Shown: positions 17,811 through 26,535, counted from the first letter of the stretch. The stretch is 54,573 bases of DNA from Candidatus Zixiibacteriota bacterium (GCA_034003725.1 JAVEYB010000017.1:1-54573); one strand, 5' to 3'. Notes: generated by a model from the letters alone, not told the origin. Program-made: numbers and translations.

Positions 17811-18833
17811 TCATCGGGGAGTAATCTTCCCCGGTACGCTACGCTCCAACTTGATAGAGAGGGCGATCAGGGCGGCGATGAATTCCGCGCACAGATTCCA
17901 CACGCGCGCGGCCACAGCGATACCGGATGCGGCGGGGGTTCCCATGAACGGTGAAAGAACCGAAATAAGCACCAGTTCTCTCACGCCGATTCCGCCGGGG
18001 GAGAATAGCGCGAGCCAGCCGATGATATAGGCCATGACAAAGGCGCCCATCGCCGCCACGGGGGGAACGGGCGCATCGGGGACGATGGATCGCACGAAGG
18101 TGTAGAAGGCGATTCCATAAAACACCCAGCTGACGAAATATCCGCCGTAGACCTGGAAGATCACTTTCATCGTGAGTTTGAGTTCGACCGGCTTGCGACC
18201 CAGCAGTTTCAAGAGGAAGTTGACCGGCAGCATGGTCTTCTGAGGCGCGAGGGCGAGGAGAAACGACCCGCCGATAGTGACCAATACGGCGGCAATCGGT
18301 CCCCATCCGACGTTGTCGCCGAGGGTCTGCTGGAGCATTTGCGGATGGAACCCGATGGCAATAAAACCGGCCAGGAAGGCGCCCGGCAGGCCGAGGATGG
18401 TGGCGATTCCCCAGCTTGTTATCGCCTCCTCCTGAGTGACGTTGATTTTCCTGAGCATGTACACCTGCCCGAGAATGGGCCAGACTTTACCGGGGATGTA
18501 CCTGCCGAGATTAACGACGTATGAAACCTTGAAGCCCTGTGCGATGGTAATGTGGTGCCCAAACGCGCGCATGAGGATGCACCATGTCGACGCAAAGAGG
18601 GTGAACGCGAGAATGTGCAACGCAACAGAACAGACCAGCAGAGGCCAGTTTATTGTCCAGTCGTACTTCTTGACTTCCGTCCAGTTTTCGATAAGCTGCT
18701 TGCCGGCGAAATAGACGACCAACGCGATCAGCCCATATTTGACGATCTCGATGATTATGCGGCGTGCGGTCAGCGGTTTTGGTTCGCGCGCGTGCATAGG
18801 GCCGTTCGGCTGCTGTTCGATTTGTCCGCTCAT
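17811..18833 (-). CDS. LPG-synthase TM-domain/flippase-like membrane protein
   Basis: A polytopic inner-membrane protein of 340 residues with about eight hydrophobic segments and the family motif FKVSYVVNLGRYIPGKVWPILGQ in the first half. Near the C-terminus GWLALFSPGGIGVRELVLI matches the PGGIGxRE signature of the lysylphosphatidylglycerol-synthase TM family (UPF0104/AglD-like). Members flip or transfer lipid-linked groups. The soluble aminoacyl-transfer domain of MprF is missing. It is the last gene of the ACP-LuxE-LuxC operon, 4 bases after the preceding stop, which suggests moving an acyl- or polyprenyl-linked product across the membrane. The substrate is inferred only. Confidence 0.85.
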   Translation of the reverse strand: MSGQIEQQPNGPMHAREPKPLTARRIIIEIVKYGLIALVVYFAGKQLIENWTEVKKYDWTINWPLLVCSVALHILAFTLFASTWCILMRAFGHHITIAQGFKVSYVVNLGRYIPGKVWPILGQVYMLRKINVTQEEAITSWGIATILGLPGAFLAGFIAIGFHPQMLQQTLGDNVGWGPIAAVLVTIGGSFLLALAPQKTMLPVNFLLKLLGRKPVELKLTMKVIFQVYGGYFVSWVFYGIAFYTFVRSIVPDAPVPPVAAMGAFVMAYIIGWLALFSPGGIGVRELVLISVLSPFMGTPAASGIAVAARVWNLCAEFIAALIALSIKLERSVPGKITPR

Positions 18834-18837
18834 TCAA

Positions 18838-19833
18838 TCACCAGAGGTTGTCGAGATCCGAATCGAAGAAGGTGACGTGCATGTCAGCGGTAATATGCGC
18901 AGGCATGGCGATGGGGTACGGCCGGGCGACGTATAGCCCCACCGCCTTGTAGATCGAACGTTCGTCGTTCGAACCGAGGGCGACGATGCCGTGGGCGTGG
19001 TGTGTATAGGCGAAATCGACGGCCAGCGAGGCGAGATCGGTCTTTGCGTGGGGAGTGCCGACGAGGTCGCAGATTTTGACCAGCTTGAGATCCCTCGTCC
19101 GGTGAGTCGCGAGGCGAAAGACGACGTAGCCGTTATCGGAATGCGTGTAGCAATGGTACTCCCGGTTGGGCTGTGTCAGCTTGTAGTTCAGGTACTCGGC
19201 GGTCCGTATGCCGTACAGCTGTTTCTGTTCTGAAAGCAGGCGGTCCCAGAGGCCGTCCCACGCCGGGTCAAACGATTCGATTCTGGTCACGGTCCCATGA
19301 CGCAGCGTTCCTGACGGTCTGATGATTGCGTTGGCGGCGCGCAGCGCGGGGGCCCACAGCGATGATTTCCCCAGATAGGCGAGCGCTTTTGCGGGTTTCA
19401 GAAACCGTGCGAACATGCCGGCGCAATCGCGGCGGATATGGTGTCCCCGCCGGATGTAGGCTTCTTCGATGATCGGCACCACCCCGACGGCCGCAAACTG
19501 CCACGGTTGGTTCTTCTCGGCGGCGGTCAGCAATTCATGGACGGCGGCCGAACGACGGCGCTGCGCGCGCTCGTCGTCGGACATATCAAGCACCAGCGTG
19601 ACGCCCCATCCCAGCCGTTCCACCCCCACGCGGCCGCTCGGCAGACCGTACCGAAATTCATGCGGAATCTGCGCAATATATCCGATGATTCCGTCCCGCG
19701 AGCGGGAGATCCATTTGAAACAGCGTTGCCATTTGACGATCTCGCCTTCGCCGAGCTCCGGGTGGTCGGGGTTCCAGCGATCGAGAAACGCCAGCAGTTC
19801 GGGAAGGTCGCTGTCCTGAAATTCTCTAATCAT
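18838..19833 (-). CDS. GNAT-superfamily acyltransferase-like protein
   Basis: A 331-residue cytoplasmic protein that opens like a GNAT N-acetyltransferase (MIREFQDSDLPELLAFLDRW) and has weak two-fold symmetry: an N-terminal half with WGVTLVLDMSDDERAQRRR and a C-terminal half with YLNYKLTQPNREYHCY and LVKICDLVG. The C-terminal half resembles the second lobe of tandem-GNAT proteins. It sits in the LuxC/LuxE operon, 26 bases after luxC and 4 bases before the flippase-like gene. It may attach the acyl product to an amine, but the donor and acceptor are unknown. An inverted repeat TGTGAT-C-ATCACA (19833-19845) overlaps its start region. Confidence 0.7.
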   Translation of the reverse strand: MIREFQDSDLPELLAFLDRWNPDHPELGEGEIVKWQRCFKWISRSRDGIIGYIAQIPHEFRYGLPSGRVGVERLGWGVTLVLDMSDDERAQRRRSAAVHELLTAAEKNQPWQFAAVGVVPIIEEAYIRRGHHIRRDCAGMFARFLKPAKALAYLGKSSLWAPALRAANAIIRPSGTLRHGTVTRIESFDPAWDGLWDRLLSEQKQLYGIRTAEYLNYKLTQPNREYHCYTHSDNGYVVFRLATHRTRDLKLVKICDLVGTPHAKTDLASLAVDFAYTHHAHGIVALGSNDERSIYKAVGLYVARPYPIAMPAHITADMHVTFFDSDLDNLW

Positions 19834-19851
19834 GTGATCATCACACGCACG

Positions 19852-19870
19852 CGGTGCGGCTACCGCACCG
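19852..19870 (-). other. hairpin at the luxC-type stop codon
   Basis: A perfect 7-bp stem CGGTGCG/CGCACCG with a 5-nt GCTAC loop spans the stop codon of the LuxC-type gene. There is no T-run, so it is more likely to set mRNA stability or reduce read-through into the last two genes of the operon than to terminate fully. Confidence 0.5.
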
Positions 19871-21074
19871 TGATATCGACCTCGCGGCAGAACTCACGGA
19901 GCAGATCGTAGCCGTCCCAGACGGCCGAAAAGGTCAGCGCCTCGCCGAACGGGACGATCCGCGAGACGCCCGCCGGGCGGGTCGTGCGCACGAAATCGGC
20001 GAGGTCGGCGCGGTTGATTCCGCAGGTGACAATGGTCTGGTCCTTGTCCCGCACGATATCGGCCAGGCGGTCGAGGCTGTCGATGCGCAGTTCGTAGAAG
20101 AGGCCGCCGCCGCACTGCAATTCACGGTTGATATCGGCCGCGCTCTGCAGTATCACCCGGTTGACGAGGCTGGTGCGGTGGCGCTCGATCGTTACGAGAT
20201 CTTTTGCGCCGATTGCGACCGAGCATTCGGCTATCAGTTTGTTGATCGCCAGCGCGGGGGCGAACCCGAGTCTCTTTTTCTCCGCGAGAGTCTCAAGCAG
20301 GGACCAGAAGACGCCGCGCGCGTCGTTCACGGTGGATTCCTCGCCGACCCAGACAACCATGCGCGGCGAGGAACACGCTTTTTGATTGAACCAGTACGAG
20401 TCGTTGTAGAATTGTTCGATCAGGCGGTCCTTGTTGTCATGGTCGAGGAAGCCCCGAGCGCCGACGAGAGCGAACGAGAACTTGTCGGCAAACACAAGCT
20501 CGGTGGCCGACGGCCCAAGCGCGACAGCGCGGATTTTTCGAATGGTTTCATCGCCGCCCCAGATGACGCGGGTGTGACAGAGCGACGAGAAATAGCCGGT
20601 GATCTCGTCGTTGTGTTCGTACCGGACAATCGCGAAGCGGTCGCGCACTTCGGTGTGTGTCGATTCGCGGGCGATTTCGTTGATGACGCCCAGCAGGATG
20701 TCGAGCTGTTCATCGGCCTGGCTGGAGACGCGCACGATGTTGATGTTGCCGACCAGCATGGACAAAAACCAGGAATAGACGAAAATCGTGTCGACATTGG
20801 CGGGCGCGATATGGAACACGACGCCTCGGCCGAGCCAGGCGCGGCTGCCGCGTTTCGATTCGAAGTCGGCCTTGAGCTTTACGATATTGCCGCGACGCAT
20901 CCAGAAGGCCATCGCCATGAGTTCCGGATACTGTTTGAAGCGCGGGTCCTTGAGGATGCGTGCCGAGACGGCGTCGACAAACGCGAGGACCGGTTCGGCG
21001 AACGGCGGTAACACGCGGCGCGACGCCAGGGTGTCGATGTCTGTGCCTTTCGGCGCAATGATTTTATACTCCAC
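19860..21074 (-). CDS. luxC-like: LuxC-type acyl-CoA/acyl-enzyme reductase
   Basis: A 404-residue reductase of the LuxC family (PF05893), which in light-emitting bacteria turns an enzyme-bound fatty acyl group into an aldehyde with NADPH. GVVFHIAPANVDTIFVYSW is the aldehyde-dehydrogenase-like nucleotide region. NQKACSSPRMVVWVG carries the active-site Cys in the same ACSSP context as LuxC. The start is taken as GTG 21074: it follows GAGGAGGCGGC and overlaps the upstream LuxE frame by 11 bases. A longer frame to 21194 begins inside luxE with composition unlike the family. It pairs with the adjacent LuxE-type gene. No luciferase genes are present. Confidence 0.88.
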   Translation of the reverse strand: MEYKIIAPKGTDIDTLASRRVLPPFAEPVLAFVDAVSARILKDPRFKQYPELMAMAFWMRRGNIVKLKADFESKRGSRAWLGRGVVFHIAPANVDTIFVYSWFLSMLVGNINIVRVSSQADEQLDILLGVINEIARESTHTEVRDRFAIVRYEHNDEITGYFSSLCHTRVIWGGDETIRKIRAVALGPSATELVFADKFSFALVGARGFLDHDNKDRLIEQFYNDSYWFNQKACSSPRMVVWVGEESTVNDARGVFWSLLETLAEKKRLGFAPALAINKLIAECSVAIGAKDLVTIERHRTSLVNRVILQSAADINRELQCGGGLFYELRIDSLDRLADIVRDKDQTIVTCGINRADLADFVRTTRPAGVSRIVPFGEALTFSAVWDGYDLLREFCREVDITVR

Positions 21075-22164
21075 GGGCAGCCGCCTCCTCGGCATAGGTA
21101 TCGCTGCAGCCGCGAATCTCCGCTTTCGGCACGCGCCCCAGCACCTCGAAGTACTTGCCCCTGCGACCGTCCGGAGAATCGTCTTCGCCGACAACTCGTC
21201 CGAGATCCTCGGTCAACAGCGCGTGGCCGGGATAACTGAGGGGCAAAATCGAGACCAGTTCGATCACTCCCTCACGACCGGCAGGCAGGACCGACCAATC
21301 GTAAGGATCGCGGATGATGATATCGGAAAAGACCGGCGTCTGGAAGTACCCGGAATCACCTTCCATGTAGATCGATCCGATCTGTTCGACCATACCGTAG
21401 AAATTGTGTATGCGGGTGATTCCGCACACGGCGCGCAGGGCCTTTTTGAAGGCGGCGTTGTCGACCGATTTGTCGGTCAGCTTCTTCCAGCCGCCGCTGT
21501 GGATCAGGACACCCCGGGTCAGGTCGATATCGGCGGATGTCGCTTTCAGTTCTTCATAGAAGTGCTGCCAGACCATAAACGTAAAGCCGAACAGCAGGAT
21601 AGGTTCATCCGGATGGGCGAGCAGGAACTTCTTGAGGTCATCGACCTTGAGCCGCATGTGGTCGTCGAGCACGTACAGATGGTCGCGGCCGAAATTGGAC
21701 AGGCCGAGTATCCCGGCACCGCGCGCCGAAAACAGCGTGCGGTCCTTGATGACGTTGGGCGTGTCGATAATGAGCATCGGCAGCCGTTTGCCCCCGATGA
21801 AGTCCTGCATGATTGCGGACAGCGCGCGGGTCTGTCGTCTCGATGTTTCCTTATCGAGGAAGATGCGCGAGACTTTCTGGCCGGTTGTGCCCGACGACGT
21901 AAGCGTTTTGATGACGTCGCCGTCGGGAATGCTTTTGAGTGCGAATTCCTTGAAAAGGCCGATCGGAAGGTACGGCATTTCTTCGACGGCAGCCCACGAC
22001 AGGCCTTTGTCTCGGTACCCGTAGGCATCGAGAATCCGGCGGTAGGGGCGGCACCGTGCGGCATGGTGGGCGGTCAACGCGTTGAGATGCTCGACCAGCA
22101 GGGCCTGCTTTTCGCGACGCGGCAGGCTGTACGGTCCGACTCCGAGCAGTTCGTCGAGTGTCAT
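21064..22164 (-). CDS. luxE-like: LuxE-type acyl-protein synthetase
   Basis: A 366-residue member of the LuxE/acyl-protein synthetase family (PF04443), which activates a fatty acid with ATP and hands it to LuxC. The adenylation motif is KTLTSSGTTGQKVSRIFLD. IHNFYGMVEQIGSIYMEGD is the family's equivalent of the YGxTE motif. ITEDLGR-like LLTEDLGRVVGED and the terminal IRGCSDTY contain the Cys that receives the acyl group in LuxE. The ATG overlaps the stop of the upstream ligase gene by 4 bases (ATGA), so the two are translationally coupled. Confidence 0.9.
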   Translation of the reverse strand: MTLDELLGVGPYSLPRREKQALLVEHLNALTAHHAARCRPYRRILDAYGYRDKGLSWAAVEEMPYLPIGLFKEFALKSIPDGDVIKTLTSSGTTGQKVSRIFLDKETSRRQTRALSAIMQDFIGGKRLPMLIIDTPNVIKDRTLFSARGAGILGLSNFGRDHLYVLDDHMRLKVDDLKKFLLAHPDEPILLFGFTFMVWQHFYEELKATSADIDLTRGVLIHSGGWKKLTDKSVDNAAFKKALRAVCGITRIHNFYGMVEQIGSIYMEGDSGYFQTPVFSDIIIRDPYDWSVLPAGREGVIELVSILPLSYPGHALLTEDLGRVVGEDDSPDGRRGKYFEVLGRVPKAEIRGCSDTYAEEAAARGV

Positions 22165-23570
22165 GGCCGCAGCATCCCTTCGAAAATCCGTTCGTACTGG
22201 ATTTTTCCCGACTCGCTTTTGAGGATCTCATCGACCGCCGCGACGCGCACCGCGGTGTGATGGAAGCCGTACTTTTTCGTGACCACGCCCTTGATTTCGC
22301 CGGCTTTGTCGTGGTCGGTGGTGGCGATACAGAGCAGATCGTCGCGGCCGCCGCAGACTGAGCTGTAACCGAGCGATTTGAGGTAGTGCTCGATCTCGTC
22401 GAGATTGACGCGGTTGCCGAAGATCTTGATGAATCGCTTCATACGGCCCGTGATGTAGAAGAAGCCATCGGCGTCAAAGCGCGCGATGTCGCCGGTGCGC
22501 AGTTCGCCGTGGAGTTCATCGTCTCGCGCGAGATCGGATTCGCTCTCGGCATATCCCATCATGACGTTGGGCCCGGAGTAGACCAGTTCACCGTCGGTGT
22601 CGGGCGTGGTGATGTCGTGCCCGGCGCTGTCGATGATCCGGAGGACGCCACCGGGGATGGCGATGCCCATGCTGGCGTACTTGTCCAGCGCCCGGTCGGG
22701 GGGAAGGTACGAGATGCGGGCGGTGGCCTCGGTCTGACCGTACATGATGAAGAACCGGATGCCGCGCTCGGCGGCAAACTCCGCGAATTCGCGCGCGTAG
22801 GTGGGCGTCAGCTTGCCGCCGGCCTGGGTCATGGTCTTGAGGCTCGGCAGGCTCATCGAGAAGAACCTGATCCGTCGCAGCATCTCATAGGTGTAGGGCA
22901 CGCCGGCGAACGAGGTCGCCTCGAGATCGCGAAACGTGTCCCAGAACGGTCGCGTAATGACAGATGCGTCAGTGAGCAGCAGGACGGCGCCGACTTTCAG
23001 GTGGCTGTTGATGACGGAAAGGCCGTACGAGTAATTCACGGGCAGCGACGTGATCGGCCGTTCGCGCGCGGAGAGGCCGAGATACTCGGCGATCGACGCG
23101 GCGTTGGCTTCGAGGTTGGCCGACGTCAGCCGGACCATCTTGGGGCTGCCGGTGCTTCCCGAGGTAGACAGCATCAGCGACAGGGCGGGGTGAATCTCAA
23201 CAGAGCGAGACGTATCACGATTCACCAACTCGTAGTTGCCGGCGGCATACGTAATGTGTCCCTCGCCGTCGGCGGGGCGCCAGATGTAGTCCGGGCGATA
23301 CAATTCGATCAGATTCGCGAGCAGGCCCGGCTCGGTGTTGGCGGCCAGCAGGACGCCGGTGTGGCCGCTTCGCACGACACCGAGGTAACCGGTCAGGGTC
23401 TCGATGTTATTGCCGCAGAGGATGAAGACCAGGCGTTTCTTGTCACCGCGCAGGTTATCGGCGAAGCGGTCGCTCGCAGTCGCCAGTTCGGCATAGGTGA
23501 TCCGTTTGCCGGCGCTGTCGATGGCCGCGGCGCTGTCGGCAAACCGGCGCAGATCATCGAAAAAACTCAA
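22161..23570 (-). CDS. AMP-forming acyl-CoA/acyl-ACP ligase
   Basis: An adenylate-forming enzyme of 469 residues, short for an acyl-CoA synthetase but with all core motifs. The P-loop is LSTSGSTGSPKMVRLTS. The aromatic/Gln motif is IMYGQTEATARISYLPP. The hinge is LRTGDIARFDADGFFYITGR, followed by MKRFIKIFGNRVNLDEIE. The C-terminal catalytic Lys lies in SESGKIQYE. It starts with TTG at 23570, which overlaps the SDR stop as TTGA; no ATG is in frame. With an ACP gene two genes upstream, the ligase may load that carrier. The acyl chain is unknown. Confidence 0.92.
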   Translation of the reverse strand: MSFFDDLRRFADSAAAIDSAGKRITYAELATASDRFADNLRGDKKRLVFILCGNNIETLTGYLGVVRSGHTGVLLAANTEPGLLANLIELYRPDYIWRPADGEGHITYAAGNYELVNRDTSRSVEIHPALSLMLSTSGSTGSPKMVRLTSANLEANAASIAEYLGLSARERPITSLPVNYSYGLSVINSHLKVGAVLLLTDASVITRPFWDTFRDLEATSFAGVPYTYEMLRRIRFFSMSLPSLKTMTQAGGKLTPTYAREFAEFAAERGIRFFIMYGQTEATARISYLPPDRALDKYASMGIAIPGGVLRIIDSAGHDITTPDTDGELVYSGPNVMMGYAESESDLARDDELHGELRTGDIARFDADGFFYITGRMKRFIKIFGNRVNLDEIEHYLKSLGYSSVCGGRDDLLCIATTDHDKAGEIKGVVTKKYGFHHTAVRVAAVDEILKSESGKIQYERIFEGMLRP

Positions 23571-24307
23571 ATCAGCATACCCCCGTCGACGCCGATAATC
23601 TGGCCGGTGATGTATCGGGAGAGATCGGAGGCGAGGAATAAGGCGCAGTCGGCGATGTCCTGCGGCGTGCCGATGCGGTTCATCTTGATGGAATCCATCC
23701 GCTCCTGGAATTTCTCCTGAGAGAGTGACCGGACCATATCGGTGTCGATGAAGCCGGGCGCGATTGCGTTGACCCGGATATTGGACGGTGCCAGTTCTTT
23801 TGCCGCCGACCGGGTGATTCCCACCACGGCGGCTTTGCTGCCGCTGTAGGCGACCTGTCCGGCGTTGCCGTTGACGCCGACAATCGAGCTGAGGTTGATG
23901 ATGGAACCCTGTTTTTGTTTCATCATCATGCGGGCCGCGTACTGCATGACGTAGATTGTGCCGAGTGCGTTGGTGGCGAACATCTGCTGTGCCGTTTGGG
24001 CGCTGAGCATCCCCAGCAGGCTGTTGTCCAGTACGCCGGCGTTGTTGACCGTTATATCGAGCTGTTTGGTGATTTTGAAGATGTGCTGGAATCCGGCTTT
24101 GACCTGCGCCGGGTCGGAGACATCAAAATAGACCGGGTGGGCGTGTACTGAGTGCCTGCCTGTCAGATCCCGGCAGATGCTGTCCAGCGATCCTTCGGTG
24201 CGCGCGTTCGCGAGGATATGCGCGCCGTTGGCGGCGAATGTTTCGATAATCGTCCGACCGATTCCGCGATTGGAACCGGTCACCAGTGCCCACTTTCCGG
24301 TCAACAT
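23567..24307 (-). CDS. FabG-like short-chain dehydrogenase (3-oxoacyl-ACP reductase type)
   Basis: An NAD(P)H-dependent SDR of 246 residues, the normal FabG size. The glycine motif is TGSNRGIG, then NNAG, the active-site Ser region IINLSSIVG, and the catalytic YSGSK (Tyr and Lys). The C-terminus GQIIGVDGGMLI is FabG-like. Start ATG 24307 lies one base after the ACP stop. The neighbouring ACP supports a 3-oxoacyl-ACP substrate, as opposed to a free sugar or alcohol. Confidence 0.93.
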   Translation of the reverse strand: MLTGKWALVTGSNRGIGRTIIETFAANGAHILANARTEGSLDSICRDLTGRHSVHAHPVYFDVSDPAQVKAGFQHIFKITKQLDITVNNAGVLDNSLLGMLSAQTAQQMFATNALGTIYVMQYAARMMMKQKQGSIINLSSIVGVNGNAGQVAYSGSKAAVVGITRSAAKELAPSNIRVNAIAPGFIDTDMVRSLSQEKFQERMDSIKMNRIGTPQDIADCALFLASDLSRYITGQIIGVDGGMLI

Positions 24308-24308
24308 G

Positions 24309-24548
24309 TTAAAACTCCACGTCGTAGCGCGCCAGGATCTTTTTGGCTTCGGCAAAGGAACTCATGTCGATGACGTCGTCGGTATCGAGCATGATGTCGA
24401 AGGCGCTATCGATTGCCGCCACGAGCGACATGTGGGCGACCGAATCCCATTCCGGGATGGAGTTGTATTCGAGGTTGTCGGCGACCCGGGCGATGTCGAT
24501 TTGAAGGGCCTCGGCGAAAACCTGTTTCAATTTTCCCGTGTTGTCCAT
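24309..24548 (-). CDS. acyl carrier protein
   Basis: A 79-residue acidic protein with the phosphopantetheine site EWDSVAHMSLV (Ser36), replacing the usual DSL with DSV. Helix I (LKQVFAEALQID) and helix III (FDIMLDTDDVIDMSSFAEAKKIL) match the ACP fold. It is a dedicated carrier, unlikely to be the housekeeping AcpP, since it is embedded in the acyl-activation operon. Start ATG 24548 is chosen because a longer frame to 24599 adds a basic non-ACP tail. Confidence 0.93.
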   Translation of the reverse strand: MDNTGKLKQVFAEALQIDIARVADNLEYNSIPEWDSVAHMSLVAAIDSAFDIMLDTDDVIDMSSFAEAKKILARYDVEF

Positions 24549-24559
24549 TGCATGATTCC

Positions 24560-24856
24560 TTACGCTGCCTGACGGCTTGCTGCGACGTATTCGTTCCAAA
24601 CTCCCGTCGCGGTGGCCTGACGCCGTACAGTAGTGTCATCGGAAGCTTCACTCGAAGCCTTCAACGTGCCGCGCGGGACATATCCGGCATACCCGCGACC
24701 GGTCAACTTGTTCCCGATAAGCGGCTTAGCCGATACGGGCTGATGCCCGTAATAGTAACGGACCGAGTCGGTTCCTCCAAGCGGATTTTCAGAGAGAGTC
24801 GGACGCCGAAGGAGCGCTTTTTTGCAGGAGGGCGGGCAGGTCGCAGGCCCGAACAA
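24560..24856 (-). CDS. possible small protein in the acyl-activation operon
   Basis: An open minus-strand frame fills most of the 240-base gap between the deacetylase-like gene and the ACP gene and stops 11 bases before the ACP start. The stretch RYYYGHQPVSAKPLIGNKL...GRGYAGYVPRGTLK looks like real protein in composition, but I recognise no family. The start is unclear: the only start codons in frame are TTG 24856 (inside the deacetylase frame) and a TTG within GNKLTG. It could be a small operon protein, the tail of a decayed gene, or non-coding. Confidence 0.35.
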   Translation of the reverse strand: MFGPATCPPSCKKALLRRPTLSENPLGGTDSVRYYYGHQPVSAKPLIGNKLTGRGYAGYVPRGTLKASSEASDDTTVRRQATATGVWNEYVAASRQAA

Positions 24857-25853
24857 AGCGCAGGGATGCGCTTTCCCGTTCGGCCAGGTCGATCAGGTTC
24901 TTCAGGTTCTGAACCAGGTGCTCGAGTGAGTACACGGTGTTGCCGGTTTCGAGCAGTTCATCGGGGTGGAAATAGGTGACGAGGAAGACGGTGTCGGATC
25001 GTTTTAGCACGAGTCGGGCCTCGTTTTGCACCGGCGCAAACAGCGCCGGCCTGCCGGTAATCGTGATGAAATATGAGGGGTGCCGCAGGGCCAGAAGCAA
25101 TTGCCCCGCAGCCTTCATTTTTCGCGCCAGCACGGCTCCCCGAAACAGGGACCAGGCCCGTGACCGGCTCACAAACACGGGGGCTTCAAGCATGGTGCGG
25201 GCGGGTTCTCCGTCCCGTGCGGGACGCCGATAATCGGCAGCGGCGGCGTAATAGGGGTGATTCGGCGTGATGGACCAGTCGAAGAAGTTGGCGTTGGGGC
25301 CGGCGCGGCGGCCGGGATCGATCCGATGTCCCGGCAGAGCCGAGAATTCCACCTGTATCCCGAGTTTCTCGAGCTCCGCGAAGGTCGTGTTATTGTGATA
25401 AGTCCAGCCGAGGCGTGCGGAGCGGAAGCGACCGGGCAATGTGCGTTCGCAGGCGTCGAAGGCGCCGCGGAGCATATCGATCTGCCAGTTGACATCGCGG
25501 TACTCCTGGTACCATCCCCCGTGTGCCGAGTCGTGATTCCAGAAGTGGGGATGCCATGCCAGTTCATCGCCGCCTCGCTCCAACTCGATCAATTGCTCGG
25601 CGAATGTCTCCATCACATATGCGTATGAGCCGTGAGCGGTTTTGACCTGGTGGTCGGCCCGCAGGCACCAGGTGAACACCGGCGGTTTACCGTCGGCGTC
25701 GCGGATCGACTCGACAGCTTTCCTGGCGCGCGGAATGCCCTCAGTCAATCCGCGCCAGATCAGTGTCGTGGCGCGTGCGGCATCCGGGTTGAACGTGGCC
25801 CGGTCCGGATCGGTGTCGCAGCCGATCACGACATATATCACGCGTTCGCTCAT
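24789..25853 (-). CDS. polysaccharide-deacetylase-like protein
   Basis: A 354-residue protein with a NodB/polysaccharide-deacetylase-like plan. It opens with VIYVVIGCDTDPDR (a CDTD in the place of the catalytic D-D motif), has FTWCLRADHQVK, the metal-site-like LAWHPHFWNHD (HxH), and later RSARLGWTYHNNTTFAELEKLG, where the acyl-substrate Arg loop is expected. A C-terminal FHPDELLE adds a further His-Pro element. ATG 25853 follows GATGAGGAACC. It is the first gene of the minus-strand operon and suggests that the pathway ends on a glycan. Deacetylase activity is inferred. Confidence 0.75.
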   Translation of the reverse strand: MSERVIYVVIGCDTDPDRATFNPDAARATTLIWRGLTEGIPRARKAVESIRDADGKPPVFTWCLRADHQVKTAHGSYAYVMETFAEQLIELERGGDELAWHPHFWNHDSAHGGWYQEYRDVNWQIDMLRGAFDACERTLPGRFRSARLGWTYHNNTTFAELEKLGIQVEFSALPGHRIDPGRRAGPNANFFDWSITPNHPYYAAAADYRRPARDGEPARTMLEAPVFVSRSRAWSLFRGAVLARKMKAAGQLLLALRHPSYFITITGRPALFAPVQNEARLVLKRSDTVFLVTYFHPDELLETGNTVYSLEHLVQNLKNLIDLAERESASLRFVRACDLPALLQKSAPSASDSL

Positions 25854-26079
25854 TCTTCGAGGTTCCTCATCGGGACAATATACAACGAACAGGGCGGAGA
25901 ACACTATTGGATTGCGTGGCGGCATTCGGGGTCCGAGTGTGTTTTCCGGGAGGCACCGGCGGTCCGAATCCGGCCCCGTTTTTGTTGTCGGTCCCTGCTG
26001 CCGGAGTTATATTGACGACAGGGTTGACCCACTGCCGGGAGCGCTTGACAATCACAATAAGCTGAAGGAAGGGTGTAGT

Positions 26080-26535
26080 ATGCTCGTACGGAGTCTGCTG
26101 GAGCAGAAGTCGCGAGATGTCATCACGACCCGGCCGTCGCACACCATCGACAAGGCCATGGATCTGATGATAACGCACAATATCGGTTGTCTGCCGGTGG
26201 TAGATGACGACGGCCATTTGACAGGAATAATCAGCGACAAGGACATTTTTCTTCGAATTCACCAGACCACGGGGGAGTATCATACGCTGAAAGTGTCCGA
26301 CGTGATGTCGTATCAGTTGATTGTCGGTTTGCCCGATGACGACCTCGAGTATATCGCGGGGATTATGGATAAGAACTGGATTCGGCACGTGCCGATCGTC
26401 CATGAGGACAAAATCATCGGGCTGGTGTCACAGCGGGACATCATCAAGGTTACGGCCACCCACACGGAACTTGAAAACCGGTATCTGAACCTGTATCTTG
26501 AGGGGTTGCATCACCGCGACAAGTCGGCAGACTGA
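26080..26535 (+). CDS. CBS-domain pair protein
   Basis: A 151-residue protein made of two CBS domains. The first runs VITTRPSHTIDKAMDLM...CLPVVDDDGHLTGIISDKDI, the second VSDVMSYQLIVGLPDDDLEYIAGIM...RHVPIVHEDKIIGLVSQRDI. Such stand-alone pairs bind adenine nucleotides and act as energy sensors on unknown partners. ATG 26080 follows GAAGGAAGGG; in-frame sequence upstream to 25642 lacks any homology and is treated as non-coding. It is 62 bases ahead of the lemA-like gene, with a small GGCCGG/CCGGCC hairpin between. Confidence 0.9.
   Translation: MLVRSLLEQKSRDVITTRPSHTIDKAMDLMITHNIGCLPVVDDDGHLTGIISDKDIFLRIHQTTGEYHTLKVSDVMSYQLIVGLPDDDLEYIAGIMDKNWIRHVPIVHEDKIIGLVSQRDIIKVTATHTELENRYLNLYLEGLHHRDKSAD

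Noticed and set aside
17811-25853. Bioluminescence (lux) operon
   Set aside because: luxC- and luxE-type genes are present but there is no luxA, luxB or luxD; the other genes fit acyl-carrier and glycan chemistry.
25642-26079. N-terminal extension of the CBS protein
   Set aside because: No homology, overlaps the start of the divergent deacetylase gene, and ATG 26080 has a good ribosome site.
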